Assembly: GCF_004765795.1 (NCBI RefSeq)
Contig: NZ_SBIV01000001.1
Location: 496,001-560,000 of the forward strand
Origin: Halorussus marinus
Lineage (GTDB): Archaea > Halobacteriota > Halobacteria > Halobacteriales > Haladaptataceae
Direction: 5' to 3'
DNA length: 64,000 nucleotides
The translations under genes were made by a program, and so were the position numbers. Shown piece after piece: positions 34,367 to 43,281 of the stretch (its first letter is position 1; the number at the start of each line of letters is the position of its first letter). The notes under the pieces are model-generated. The model was given only the letters and a program-made list of their open reading frames with translations, did no database searches and was not told the origin of the DNA.

Positions 34367-35581
34367 ATGGGTTCGTTCGACTTCGTCCGCGAGTACTCTC
34401 CCTACACGAACCGCGAGGCGTTACTCGACGACTACACGCCCGACACGCTGGTCGGGCGCGACGACGAACTGGAGGAGTACCACGGCGCGCTCCAGCCTGC
34501 GATCTACGGCGAACAGCCCGACAACATCTTCCTCTACGGCAAGGCCGGCGTGGGCAAGACCGCCGCCACGCGCTTTCTGTTGAACAAGCTCGGCGAGAAC
34601 GCCGAGGCGTACGAGGACCTCGAGGTCCGGACCGAGATCGTCAACTGCGACGGACTGAACTCCTCGTATCGGGTCGCGAGCCACCTCGTCAACGCCCTGC
34701 GCCCGCCGTCGAACCGCATCAGCGAGACCGGCTACTCCCGATCGCAGGTGTACGACCTGATGTGGGAGGAACTCGACTCCCACGGCGGCATCATCCTCGT
34801 CGTGCTCGACGAGATCGACCACCTCAAGGACGACTCCATCCTCTATCAGCTCTCGCGGGCCCGCGAGAACGAGAACCTCACCGAGGCCCGAATCGGGCTC
34901 ATCGGCATCTCGAACGACCTCACCTTCCGCGACTCGCTTTCGCCGAAGGTCCGGTCGTCGCTCTGTGAGCGGGCCATCTCCTTTTCGACGTACGACGCCA
35001 ACGAGCTCCGAGCGGTCCTCGACCAGCGCCGGAAGGTCGCGTTCAAAGACGACGTGCTCACCGACGACGTGGTGCCCCTCTGTGCGGCGTTCGGCGCCCA
35101 AGAGTCCGGCGACGCCCGGAAGGCCCTCGACCTGCTGCTCAAGGCGGGGGACCTCGCCCGCGAGGAGAACGACGAGCAGGTGACCGAACAGCACGTCCGG
35201 CGGGGCCGCCAACTGCTGGAACGCGAGCAGGTCGCCCGCGGGATCGCCGATCTCAACGACCACGAGCGGCTGGTGGTGTACGCGCTGGCGACTCTCGAAG
35301 CCGAGAGCGACACGCCCGCCCGCTCGCGGGCCATCTACACCCGGTACAAGTCGCTGGCCGACGCCGCGGGCAAGGATTCGCTGACCGCGCGGTGGCTTCG
35401 CGAGCACCTCGACGACCTCGCGATGCTCGGCATCCTGAACGTCACCGAGATCAACGAGGGATCGGCGGGCGGCAAGTACCGCGAGTACGACCTCCAGCAG
35501 GACCTCGCGGTGGTGCTCGACGCGCTGGAGGAGACCTTCGAGTCGATGGGCGTCCACACGAGCGTGAAAGGATATCTGTAG
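34367..35581 (+). CDS. Orc1/Cdc6 family replication initiator
   Basis: 404 residues. The AAA+ domain has Walker A LYGKAGVGKTAATRF (about residue 56), Walker B ILVVLDEIDHL and sensor 1 GISNDLTFRDSL; the C-terminal winged helix (about 310-400) recognises origin DNA. Archaeal Orc1/Cdc6 proteins bind ORBs next to their own gene and load the MCM helicase. The gene is preceded by a repeat-rich region with ORB-like inverted boxes, so it probably initiates at that origin. Haloarchaea carry several paralogues; which one this is cannot be decided here. Confidence 0.95.
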   Translation: MGSFDFVREYSPYTNREALLDDYTPDTLVGRDDELEEYHGALQPAIYGEQPDNIFLYGKAGVGKTAATRFLLNKLGENAEAYEDLEVRTEIVNCDGLNSSYRVASHLVNALRPPSNRISETGYSRSQVYDLMWEELDSHGGIILVVLDEIDHLKDDSILYQLSRARENENLTEARIGLIGISNDLTFRDSLSPKVRSSLCERAISFSTYDANELRAVLDQRRKVAFKDDVLTDDVVPLCAAFGAQESGDARKALDLLLKAGDLAREENDEQVTEQHVRRGRQLLEREQVARGIADLNDHERLVVYALATLEAESDTPARSRAIYTRYKSLADAAGKDSLTARWLREHLDDLAMLGILNVTEINEGSAGGKYREYDLQQDLAVVLDALEETFESMGVHTSVKGYL

Positions 35582-35678
35582 GCGCGCGGCTCGCGACGAG
35601 GACGGCGAGGGGTCTCGCGGCCACCGACGCACGAGTCACGCTCGCGGCTCGGTCCGTGACGATCTCGCCCGCCGGACA

Positions 35679-36371
35679 TCAGTTCGGCGCGCCTCCCTCC
35701 TGTCCGTCGCGCTGGCGCCGCGTCAACAGGAACAGCGCGAACAGGAGCGGCGAGAGGAACAGGACCAGCACCGAGCCGGCGACCGCGAGGATTTCGAGCG
35801 GAACCGCCCCGTCGGCGGCCTCGTCCGCGTCCGCTCGGGCGCCGGCCCCGGCTCCCGCCTCGCCCTCGACTTCGATGTCCCCGACCATGGTCGACTGGTG
35901 GTAGATGCAGATGTACTCGGCCATCGCGGGCGTCGCGGTGAACGTCACCGACGCGGTCGCGCCCTCCTGAGTCACGTCCTCGGTGCTGGCCAGCTCTTCG
36001 CCGTCCTCGGTCCGTACCACGAAGTTGTGGATCACCCCGTCGAGGTTCTCCCAGACGACCTCGTACTCGGTGCCGGCCTCCAGTTCGAGCGTCGGATTCG
36101 TCTCCCCGGCGATCGACTCCGGGGCGCGGGCCTCCCACCCGGGGACGTGCCCGCCGAAGCGGTACGTCTCGGTCTGGGCCGCACCCTCGCCGCTCGCGGC
36201 CGTCGCCGCGCCCGCGGCGGCCGCGGCCCCGCCCGTCGCGCGAAGGAACGTCCGGCGAGTCACTTGCCCCTCGCCCGATAGCTCGTCGTCGTCGGTCGCC
36301 GACGGCGTCGCTTCTCGCTCGGTCGTCGACGGCGCGCCCCGCTGTGAGTCGTGGTTCGTGGTTCCGTTCAT
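35679..36371 (-). CDS. Tat-exported, C-terminally anchored cupredoxin
   Basis: 230 residues. A Tat signal (TRRTFLRATGG) lies after a 38-residue hydrophilic start. The cupredoxin domain has the first His in GVIHNFVV and the Cys-His-Met ligands in ICIYHQSTMVGD. A spacer rich in Ala, Gly, Asp and Glu leads to a C-terminal membrane span (about 192-216) followed by basic residues, so the domain stays outside, tethered. It is a paralogue of the cupredoxin at 33171-33779; the two bracket the orc1/cdc6 gene and its origin. Confidence 0.87.
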   Translation of the reverse strand: MNGTTNHDSQRGAPSTTEREATPSATDDDELSGEGQVTRRTFLRATGGAAAAAGAATAASGEGAAQTETYRFGGHVPGWEARAPESIAGETNPTLELEAGTEYEVVWENLDGVIHNFVVRTEDGEELASTEDVTQEGATASVTFTATPAMAEYICIYHQSTMVGDIEVEGEAGAGAGARADADEAADGAVPLEILAVAGSVLVLFLSPLLFALFLLTRRQRDGQEGGAPN

Positions 36372-36498
36372 CACCCATCCCCCAGTGGGGTTCGCCACAC
36401 CGGGACAAGAAACCACGGGCTCGCGGTGGCGGGGCCTCTCCCCGCGAGCCGGTGTCCGACCGCGAAACCCAAGGGGCTGGCCGCCGAATCTCGGCGTT

Positions 36499-37464
36499 AT
36501 GACCGACTCCGAGCCCGCGGTGCTGGTCGCCGGCGAGGCGCTCGTCGACTTCCTCCCGGACCGACCCGCCCGGCTCGCCGACGTCGAGAACTTCGCCCGG
36601 CGGGCCGGCGGCGCGCCCGCCAACGTCGCGGTCGGGCTGGCTCGCCTCGGGACGACGCCGTGGTTCTGGACGCGGGTGGGCACCGACCCCTTCGGCGACC
36701 ACCTCGCCGAGACGCTCGCGGCGAACGGCGTCCCCGACCGGTTCGTCGAGCGCGATCCGGACGCCCGGACCGCGCTGGCGTTCGTGAGCCACGACGAGGC
36801 GGCCGACCGGGCGTTCACGTTCTACCGGAACGACACCGCCGACACCCGACTCGAACCCGGAACGGTGCCCGACGCGGTCCTCGACTCGGTCGCGTGGGTG
36901 TACGTCGGCGGGGTGATGCTCGCGGCCGACCCCGGCCGAACCGCCACGTTCGACCTCGCCGAACGCGCCGCGGCCCGCGACTGCACCGTCGTGTTCGACC
37001 CGAACGCCCGGCCCGAGCTCTGGGCGGACCGCGGGGCCTTTGCCGACAGCGCGGCCGAGATGTTCGACCACGCCGACGTGGTGAAAGCGACCTCCGAGGA
37101 CCTCCGTGAGGCGGGTGTCGACGCCGACGACCCCCACGCGCTCGCCCGGGCGGTCTGCGAGCGCGGCCCCCACACCGCGCTGGTGAGCCGCGGCGAGGCG
37201 GGCGCGCTCGCCCGGGCGACCGACGCGGCCCCGTGGGGGCCCGACGCCGTCGCCCACGACGGGTACGCGGTCGATCCGGTCGACACCACGGGCGCCGGCG
37301 ACGCCTTCACGGCGGGGGCGATGGCGGCGCTGGCCGGCGGCGAGCGGTCGCTGTCGGGGGTTCTCTCGTTCGCCAACGCCGTCGCCGCGATCACGACCAC
37401 CGAGGCGGGCGCGATGGCCGCGTTGCCGACCCGCGAGCGGGTCGAGCGGTTCCGCGGTTCGTAG
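36499..37464 (+). CDS. PfkB-family sugar kinase (fructokinase-like)
   Basis: 321 residues of the ribokinase fold. Signature 1 is FARRAGGAPANVAVGLARLG (about residues 34-53) and signature 2 with the catalytic Asp is DPVDTTGAGDAFTAGAMAAL (about 258). The VAGEALVDFLPDRP start and FDPNARPELW are typical of fructokinase/KDG-kinase branches. It phosphorylates a sugar with ATP in the cytoplasm. It is divergent from the anchored cupredoxin and convergent with a cupin gene 5 bases away. Confidence 0.88.
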   Translation: MTDSEPAVLVAGEALVDFLPDRPARLADVENFARRAGGAPANVAVGLARLGTTPWFWTRVGTDPFGDHLAETLAANGVPDRFVERDPDARTALAFVSHDEAADRAFTFYRNDTADTRLEPGTVPDAVLDSVAWVYVGGVMLAADPGRTATFDLAERAAARDCTVVFDPNARPELWADRGAFADSAAEMFDHADVVKATSEDLREAGVDADDPHALARAVCERGPHTALVSRGEAGALARATDAAPWGPDAVAHDGYAVDPVDTTGAGDAFTAGAMAALAGGERSLSGVLSFANAVAAITTTEAGAMAALPTRERVERFRGS

Positions 37465-37469
37465 CCGGC

Positions 37470-37988
37470 TCAGTCCCGGTGCTCGTCGTCGTCGTTGTCC
37501 GACTCGCCGGCCTCGCCCGCCCAGTAGTCGACGTCGGCGTCCGTCGGGTAGTAGCCGTGGAGGCGCCGGTCGTCGCTCCCGCCCGGCGGCGACCCGACGA
37601 ACACCCCGAGCTTCTCCGAGTCGGGGTAGACGGTCACCTCCGGGTCGTCCATCGTCGACACCGCCAGATATCGGAGCGGTTCGTCGCCGTCGTTGACCAC
37701 CCTGTGGGCGCCCCGCTCGTCGGCGGGGAGCGCGACGTAGTCGCCCGCGGCGAGCGCGAGGGACTCGTCGTCGAGTCGAAGCCGTCCGTCCCCGGCGAGG
37801 ACGTAGAGGGCCTCCTCGTTTCGAGTGTGATAGTGGTAGGGCCACGACCGCTTGCCGGCGGGCAGTTCGTAGAGGCTACACCCCAACTGGTCGCCGCCGG
37901 CGGCCTCGCCGAGCTGTTTGCGTCTGAACTCCGCGTCGCCCGCTTCGAATCTCGTCCAGTCCATCCGTTCGGCGTTGATACGTCCCAT
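37470..37988 (-). CDS. Cupin-domain protein
   Basis: 172 residues. Cupin motif 1 is PYHYHTRNEEALYVLAGDG (His-x-His, Glu; about residues 50-68) and motif 2 is around RGAHRVVNDGDEPLRYL, which together hold one metal. A C-terminal tail with GYYPTDADVDYWAGE and an acidic end is typical of haloarchaeal members. Single-domain cupins include sugar-phosphate isomerases and epimerases; the neighbouring sugar kinase makes a carbohydrate role plausible but not shown. Confidence 0.82.
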   Translation of the reverse strand: MGRINAERMDWTRFEAGDAEFRRKQLGEAAGGDQLGCSLYELPAGKRSWPYHYHTRNEEALYVLAGDGRLRLDDESLALAAGDYVALPADERGAHRVVNDGDEPLRYLAVSTMDDPEVTVYPDSEKLGVFVGSPPGGSDDRRLHGYYPTDADVDYWAGEAGESDNDDDEHRD

Positions 37989-38149
37989 ACCCGGAACGTC
38001 ACAGCCGAGCTACATAACTGTCGGCTCGCTCGGGACCGCCGATTCGTCGGCCCGGTCGCGACGCTCGCCGATCGGGAAGCCGCTCTTCGTGAGACGCTGA
38101 CGGTCCGTGCGGCGACCGAACACTGTATGATCCGATACGAAACTGGTAC

Positions 38150-38157
38150 GTTTTTAA
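38150..38157 (+). promoter_or_regulatory. TATA-like box for the lipoprotein-protease operon
   Basis: GTTTTTAAATC, with TTTTTAAA near 38150-38157, is about 26-33 bases before the ATG at 38183. Confidence 0.5.
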
Positions 38158-38182
38158 ATCGTTAGTGAGAACTGACATTCGG

Positions 38183-38848
38183 ATGTCACCGCTACAGCCG
38201 CCCGATCCCCGCCGCTCCGTTTCGGTGCTCGGCGTCGTCGGGCTCCTCCTGACCGCCGGCTGTCTCGGCCCGGCCGGGACGGCCGTCGACGACCCCGAGT
38301 CGGTCGCACAGCAGGTCGAGGCGCGCTACGACGCGCTCGACGAGTACACAACCACGATCGAACGCACCGTCTCGGTCGGCGAGACGACCCGGACGACGCG
38401 GGCCACGGTCCGCTTCGAGAAGGGCGAGTCGCTCCGGATCGCCCACCAGACAGGCCCCGACGCGGGCACCGTCACCGTCGTCGAGGACCCCTCGCCGGCG
38501 ACGCTGCTCTCGACCGACGCGGCGGCGACCGCGACCCCCGGCGCCGAGACGCCGGCCTCCTACGGCGCGTTCGCCGGCCGGCTCGTCGAATCGCACAACG
38601 TGACCTACCGCGGGACCGCGGTCGTCGGCGACCGCGCCGCGGTCGTCCTCTCGATCGACCCCACGAACGCGACGACCGACCGGCCGGCCGAGCGCCGGAT
38701 CTGGATCGACGCCGAACGCCGCGTCCCGCTCCGGATCGAGTCGACGTGGGAGCGCGAGTCCGGTACCGTCACCGAGACGATCCGGTTCACCAACACGTCG
38801 GTGACCGCCGCCAACGCCACCGCCGCCCAAGGAGGTGTCGCGGCGTGA
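38183..38848 (+). CDS. Lipoprotein, LolA/outer-membrane-carrier-like fold
   Basis: 221 residues. A lipoprotein signal with lipobox LTAGC (about residue 28) anchors it outside the membrane. The body has the pattern of haloarchaeal LolA-like lipoproteins: VEARYDALDEYTTTIERTV, then KGESLRIAHQTGPDAGTVTVVE, a RIWIDAERRVPLRIES strand and ETIRFTNTS. A GTG at 38165 is an alternative start. The stop overlaps the start of the protease gene (GTGA), so the two are coupled. It may bind lipids or peptides for the protease. Confidence 0.72.
   Translation: MSPLQPPDPRRSVSVLGVVGLLLTAGCLGPAGTAVDDPESVAQQVEARYDALDEYTTTIERTVSVGETTRTTRATVRFEKGESLRIAHQTGPDAGTVTVVEDPSPATLLSTDAAATATPGAETPASYGAFAGRLVESHNVTYRGTAVVGDRAAVVLSIDPTNATTDRPAERRIWIDAERRVPLRIESTWERESGTVTETIRFTNTSVTAANATAAQGGVAA
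38831..38837 (+). promoter_or_regulatory. Shine-Dalgarno site for the S49 protease start
   Basis: GGAGGTG, seven bases before the GTG at 38845 and inside the end of the lipoprotein gene, supports this GTG as the start. Confidence 0.6.
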
Positions 38849-39765
38849 AACCCGACGACTCCGGACTACTCGATCGCCTCGGCGGCCCGATCGTCGTCTT
38901 CGGCGTGATCGGACTGCTGGTCGGAGCCGGAGCCGCGCCGTACGCGTGGAACGCCGCGACGGCGCCCGACGGCACCGTCGCTGTCGTGGAGGTCCACGGC
39001 ACGATCACCGGCGACACCGCCACCGCGGCGGTCGACGACCTGCGCGAGGCCCGCCAGAACGACTCCATCGAGGCGGTCGCGCTCGACGTCAACAGTCGCG
39101 GCGGCTCGGCGGCCGCCAGCGAACAGCTCTACCTCGCGGTCAAGCGGACCCAACAGACGATGCCGGTCGTCGCGAGCGTGACCGGCTCGGCGGCCTCGGG
39201 CGGCTACTACGCCGCCGTCCCGGCCGATCGGATCTTCGTCTCGCCCGCGGGCAGCGTGGGTAGCGTCGGCGTGCGCGCGCTCCTGCCATCGGGAGGCGGG
39301 CCGGCCGGCGAGATCACGACCGGTCCCGACAAGCGTTCGACCGCGACCGAGGCCGAGGTCCGGCGCCGGGTCGAGACCCTCCGGCGCGCGTTCGTCGGAT
39401 CGGTCCTCGAAGAGCGCGGCGACGCACTCGATCTCACCGCCGAGGAGCTCTCGTACGCGAAGCTCTACTCGGGGTCCCGGGGCATCGAGGTCGGCCTCGC
39501 CGACGAGGTCGGCGGCGTCGACGCCGCCATCGGGGCCGCCGCCGACCGCGCGGACCTCGCGAACTACCGGACCGTCCGGATGGAGTCGCCGGCCCCGAGC
39601 GTGCTCGGGCAACTCGGGCTGAACGCCACGGCCAGCGACGGGCCGACCACCCGCGCCACCTTCGGGTACGCGGGAGTCGACACCGTCCAGTATCTGATGC
39701 TCCACGGGCAACTGGAGACCGACCGCACCGTGACCGCGGAGGTGAGTACGAATGCGACGAACTGA
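38845..39765 (+). CDS. SppA-like S49 membrane protease
   Basis: 306 residues. An N-terminal membrane span (about 12-34) is followed by a ClpP-like crotonase fold: VNSRGGSAAASEQLY, then the nucleophile region SVTGSAASGGYYAAV. A later Lys in GPDKRSTATE is the probable general base. The family degrades signal peptides and membrane fragments. It starts at GTG 38845, which overlaps the previous stop and is preceded by a strong Shine-Dalgarno site (GGAGGTG, 38831-38837), unusual for this leaderless-biased genome. Confidence 0.82.
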   Translation: MKPDDSGLLDRLGGPIVVFGVIGLLVGAGAAPYAWNAATAPDGTVAVVEVHGTITGDTATAAVDDLREARQNDSIEAVALDVNSRGGSAAASEQLYLAVKRTQQTMPVVASVTGSAASGGYYAAVPADRIFVSPAGSVGSVGVRALLPSGGGPAGEITTGPDKRSTATEAEVRRRVETLRRAFVGSVLEERGDALDLTAEELSYAKLYSGSRGIEVGLADEVGGVDAAIGAAADRADLANYRTVRMESPAPSVLGQLGLNATASDGPTTRATFGYAGVDTVQYLMLHGQLETDRTVTAEVSTNATN

Positions 39766-40831
39766 GCTCCTGAAGAGCGTCGTCGCGTTCGCGCTCGTGG
39801 CGGGCGTCGTGCTGGCGAGCGTCGCCGGCGCGGGCGTCCTGCTCGGCGACGCGACCGACGCGTCCACCGATCCGGACGCGCCGGCGTTCACCTCGGACTC
39901 GCTGCCGGCCACGCCGGTCGCCGACGACGGGACGGTCACGGCGCCGGAGGGCGACGAGCCCAAGACGGTGGTCGTCGACCGGAGCCACGCCAACGCGGTC
40001 CAGAAGAGCGATCTCCAACCGCTCGTCGACGCGCTGATCGCGCAGGGCCACGAGGTCCGGTTCCACACCGGCGCCGGCGCCGGGCAGGGCCTCGGCGGGT
40101 TCTCGGGCGGCTCGGGCGAGTCGACGTTCAACGACACGCTCAGGTCGGCCGACGCCTTCGTCGTGGCCAACCCCGCGACCGAGTACACCGCCGACGAGAT
40201 CGCCGGCATCGAGGCCTTCGCCGAGGCGGGCGGTCGGGTGCTGTTGCTCGCCGATCCCGCCGGCGCGCCCGCCTCCTCTAGTGCCAGTTCGCTCCCGATC
40301 CCGCTCGGGGGCGCCAGCGGTTCGTCGGCGACGCCGGGCCAGCCGACGAACCTCGCGGCCGCGTTCGATCTCTCGTTCGACGCCGGCTACCTCTACGACA
40401 TGGCCGAGAACGCCAACCACTTCCAGAGCGTCTACGCCGCGCCGACGGGCGACGGACCGCTCGCGACCGGCGCGGACCGGGTCGTCCTCCGGGACGCCGC
40501 GGCGATCGCGACCGGCCCCGACGCCGAGCCGGTGCTCGCGGCCGCGGACGCTCGCCTCTCGTCGACGCGTCGGGCCGGGAACTACACCGTCGCCGCGCGC
40601 GCCGGGAACGTGACCGCGATCGGGGACACCGACTTCCTCGCGCCCGCGACCGCGACGGTCGGCGACAACGACCGACTGGTCGGCAACGTCGCCGGCTTCC
40701 TCGTGACCGGCGAAAAGACCGCGGAGGCTCCGGCCCCCGCGGGCGGATCCAGCGGTGTGCCCGAACTCGGACCCGGCGGCGTGACGCCGCCCCAGACGGG
40801 CAATCAGACGACCAACGCCACCTCGGGCTGA
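39752..40831 (+). CDS. Exported DUF4350-domain protein
   Basis: 359 residues. It has an N-terminal signal anchor (about 8-28), a flavodoxin/GATase-like domain (TVVVDRSHANAV, then GGRVLLLADPAG) matching DUF4350, a variable loop region, a GNVTAIGDTDFLAP strand, and a Pro/Gly/Thr-rich tail with sequons. It overlaps the protease gene by 14 bases, so lipoprotein, protease and this protein are co-translated. A joint role at the outer membrane face is inferred. Confidence 0.75.
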   Translation: MRRTELLKSVVAFALVAGVVLASVAGAGVLLGDATDASTDPDAPAFTSDSLPATPVADDGTVTAPEGDEPKTVVVDRSHANAVQKSDLQPLVDALIAQGHEVRFHTGAGAGQGLGGFSGGSGESTFNDTLRSADAFVVANPATEYTADEIAGIEAFAEAGGRVLLLADPAGAPASSSASSLPIPLGGASGSSATPGQPTNLAAAFDLSFDAGYLYDMAENANHFQSVYAAPTGDGPLATGADRVVLRDAAAIATGPDAEPVLAAADARLSSTRRAGNYTVAARAGNVTAIGDTDFLAPATATVGDNDRLVGNVAGFLVTGEKTAEAPAPAGGSSGVPELGPGGVTPPQTGNQTTNATSG

Positions 40832-40912
40832 CTGTCGGTCCCGCGGCCCCGACGATCAGTCGCGCCGCTTTTGTATCCGGTCTTCGGATGCTGTGGTAAC
40901 CGAGTCAGAACC

Positions 40913-42493
40913 GTGACCGAGAACCACGAACGCGACGCGGGGTCGGAGCCGACCGAATCCGACTTCGTCGACTACGGCATCGATGAGCGACCGCCGCTGG
41001 GGGAGTCGATCCTGCTCGGCGTGCAACACTACCTCACCATGGTCGGGGCCAACATCGCGGTCCCGCTCATCCTCGCGGGGGCGCTGGGAATGCCCGAACC
41101 GCTGTGGCCCCGGTTCATCGGGACCTTCTTCGTGGTGTCGGGGATCGCGACGCTCGCCCAGACGACGCTCGGCAACCGCTACCCGATCGTGCAGGGGGCG
41201 CCGTTCTCGATGCTCGCGCCCGCGCTCGCGGTCGTCGGCGTGGTACAGGCCACGAATCCGACTGGGATGGCCGACTGGCGGGCCGCACTGCTCGGCCTCC
41301 AAGGAGCGATCATCGTCGCGTCGCTGTTCGAGGTCGCGATCGGCTACTTCGGACTGCTCGGACGGCTCAGGCGGTATCTCTCGCCGGTCGTCATCGGACC
41401 GACCATCGCGCTCATCGGGCTCTCGCTGTTCGACGCGCCGCAGGTCACCGCGGCGACACAGAACTGGCCGCTGTTGTTCGTGACGCTCGCGCTCATCACT
41501 CTGTTCTCGCAGTACCTCGACTCCCGGAGCCGGGTGTTCGCGCTGTTCCCGGTGTTGCTGGGCGTCGTCGCGGCCTACGCTCTCGCGGTCGCACTCTCGC
41601 TGGCCGGCGTCTACGTCCCCGGCACCTCGGGGTACGTCGACGTGACGGGGATCTTCGAGGCGCCCGCGGTGGTCGTCCCGTACCCGCTCCAGTGGGGAAT
41701 GCCCCAGTTCGAGGCGTCGCTCGCCATCGGGATGCTCGCGGGGGTCGGGGCCTCGATCATCGAGAGCTTCGGGGACTACCACGCCGTCGCGCGCCTGTCG
41801 GGCGTCGGCGCGCCAAGCGAGAAGCGCATCGACCACGGCATCGGCATGGAGGGGCTGATGAACGTCTTCTCCGGGCTGATGGGCGCGAGCGGCTCGACGT
41901 CCTACTCGGAGAACATCGGCGCGATCGGCCTGACGGGGGTCGCCTCGCGGTACGTGGTGCAGGTCGGAGCGGTCGTGATGGTCGGGGTCGGGTTCGTGGG
42001 CTACTTCGGGGCCGCGATCCGGTCGATCCCCGACCCGGTGGTCGGCGGGCTCTACGTCGCCATGTTCGGCCAGATCGTCGCGGTCGGGCTCTCGAACCTG
42101 AAGTACGTCGACCTCGACTCCTCGCGCAACATCTACGTCATCGGCGTCTCGCTGTTCGCGGGGCTCGCGGTCCCGGCCTACATGGGCAACGTCGCGGCCG
42201 CGGCCCCCGACGGGATGGGCGGTGCCGCCTTCTTCCGCCAGAGCCTCGCGAACGTCGCCGTGGTCGGCCCGGTGCTCGGGACGAAACTGGTCGCCGACAC
42301 CGTCTACGTGATCGGGGGCACCGGCATGGCGGTCGGCGGGCTGGTCGCGTTCGTCCTCGACAACACCATCGAGGGGACCCGCGCCGAGCGCGGACTGGAG
42401 GCGTGGGCCGAGATCGCCGAGGACGAAGGCGACTTCCGGACCGCCTTCGAGCGGTTCGGCGCCGACGACACCGACCCCGTGAAAGGCGACTGA
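40913..42493 (+). CDS. NCS2-family nucleobase (xanthine/uracil) permease
   Basis: 526 residues and about 14 membrane spans. Family landmarks are LLGVQHYLTMVGANIAVPL near the start and YSENIGAIGLTGVASR, which contains the NCS2 signature N-x-G-x4-T. ESFGDYHAVARLSG carries the conserved Glu that contacts the nucleobase. It imports a purine or pyrimidine base with protons or sodium. The GTG at 40913 (VTENHERD) is chosen over a TTG 42 bases upstream. The tail is acidic and cytoplasmic. Confidence 0.92.
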   Translation: MTENHERDAGSEPTESDFVDYGIDERPPLGESILLGVQHYLTMVGANIAVPLILAGALGMPEPLWPRFIGTFFVVSGIATLAQTTLGNRYPIVQGAPFSMLAPALAVVGVVQATNPTGMADWRAALLGLQGAIIVASLFEVAIGYFGLLGRLRRYLSPVVIGPTIALIGLSLFDAPQVTAATQNWPLLFVTLALITLFSQYLDSRSRVFALFPVLLGVVAAYALAVALSLAGVYVPGTSGYVDVTGIFEAPAVVVPYPLQWGMPQFEASLAIGMLAGVGASIIESFGDYHAVARLSGVGAPSEKRIDHGIGMEGLMNVFSGLMGASGSTSYSENIGAIGLTGVASRYVVQVGAVVMVGVGFVGYFGAAIRSIPDPVVGGLYVAMFGQIVAVGLSNLKYVDLDSSRNIYVIGVSLFAGLAVPAYMGNVAAAAPDGMGGAAFFRQSLANVAVVGPVLGTKLVADTVYVIGGTGMAVGGLVAFVLDNTIEGTRAERGLEAWAEIAEDEGDFRTAFERFGADDTDPVKGD

Positions 42494-42544
42494 CACCGCG
42501 GATAGTTCGATAGATTGAACTGTCTCACCCTCGGGTCGTCGGGC

Positions 42545-42850
42545 ATGGACGCACAGCGACAGGTCGCGGCGTTCGTCGACCGCTACGACATCGACGCGCC
42601 GCCGGCCTACCGCCTGCTCGACCTAACGTCGGAGCTCGGAGAGCTCGCCAAGGACGCCAACACCTCGACGGGCTACGGCGACGACCCCGACGCGCTCGCG
42701 CTCTCGGAGGACGAACTCGGTGACGCGCTGTTCGCGTTGCTCGCGCTCGCCGAGTCGGTCGGGGTCGACGCCGACGACGCCCTCGACTCCGCGCTCGCGA
42801 AGTACGAGGTGCGGCTCGACGAAACCGGCGACGCCGGCTCGGGCGAGTGA
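42545..42850 (+). CDS. MazG-like nucleotide pyrophosphohydrolase
   Basis: 101 residues, helical. The metal-binding ExxE is in LTSELGELAKDA (about residues 28-39) and the ExxD is in SEDELGDALFALLALAE (about 60-76), the all-alpha NTP-PPase pattern. It hydrolyses an NTP to NMP and pyrophosphate, often removing abnormal nucleotides. It lies 51 bases after the nucleobase permease on the same strand, a sensible partner for purine/pyrimidine metabolism. Confidence 0.85.
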   Translation: MDAQRQVAAFVDRYDIDAPPAYRLLDLTSELGELAKDANTSTGYGDDPDALALSEDELGDALFALLALAESVGVDADDALDSALAKYEVRLDETGDAGSGE

Positions 42851-42938
42851 GTTCCGGGCGGTTTCGACGCCCGTCACCGGCCGGGGTTCGTCGCCCGCGG
42901 CCCCCACACTCAACCCGGATGCCGTCGAACCCGACCAC

Positions 42939-43250
42939 ATGCCGATGGAAACGTACACGCTCGTGATCACCGAGGACGACGACCGGAGCGGACTCATGGG
43001 TGACGTGTACACCGACGACGGGACCATCGCCGAGTCGGTGTTTCTCGACTACGACGACTACGGCCTGCGCGCGGACGGGGACGCCGATCCCGACGAGCGC
43101 CGCCGTGAGACGACCGCCGACGTGACGACGTTGAACCTCGACGTGGCCCGCGACGACGGGAGCTTCCAGTTGCGACTACTCGGCGACGGGAGCCGGGAGC
43201 TGTTGACCGAACGCGTCGGCGACGACGAGTGGCGCCTCTCGGCGGAGTGA
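42939..43250 (+). CDS. Small haloarchaeal conserved-type protein
   Basis: 103 residues, acidic and beta-rich: METYTLVITEDDDRSGLMGD, SVFLDYDDYGL, VTTLNLDVARDDGSFQLRLL. No recognised family. A second ATG two codons later is an equally good start. Convergent with the FBPase-aldolase operon. Confidence 0.6.
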   Translation: MPMETYTLVITEDDDRSGLMGDVYTDDGTIAESVFLDYDDYGLRADGDADPDERRRETTADVTTLNLDVARDDGSFQLRLLGDGSRELLTERVGDDEWRLSAE

Positions 43251-43281
43251 CTGACGGCGCGAGAAGACGAGACGGGCGGGG

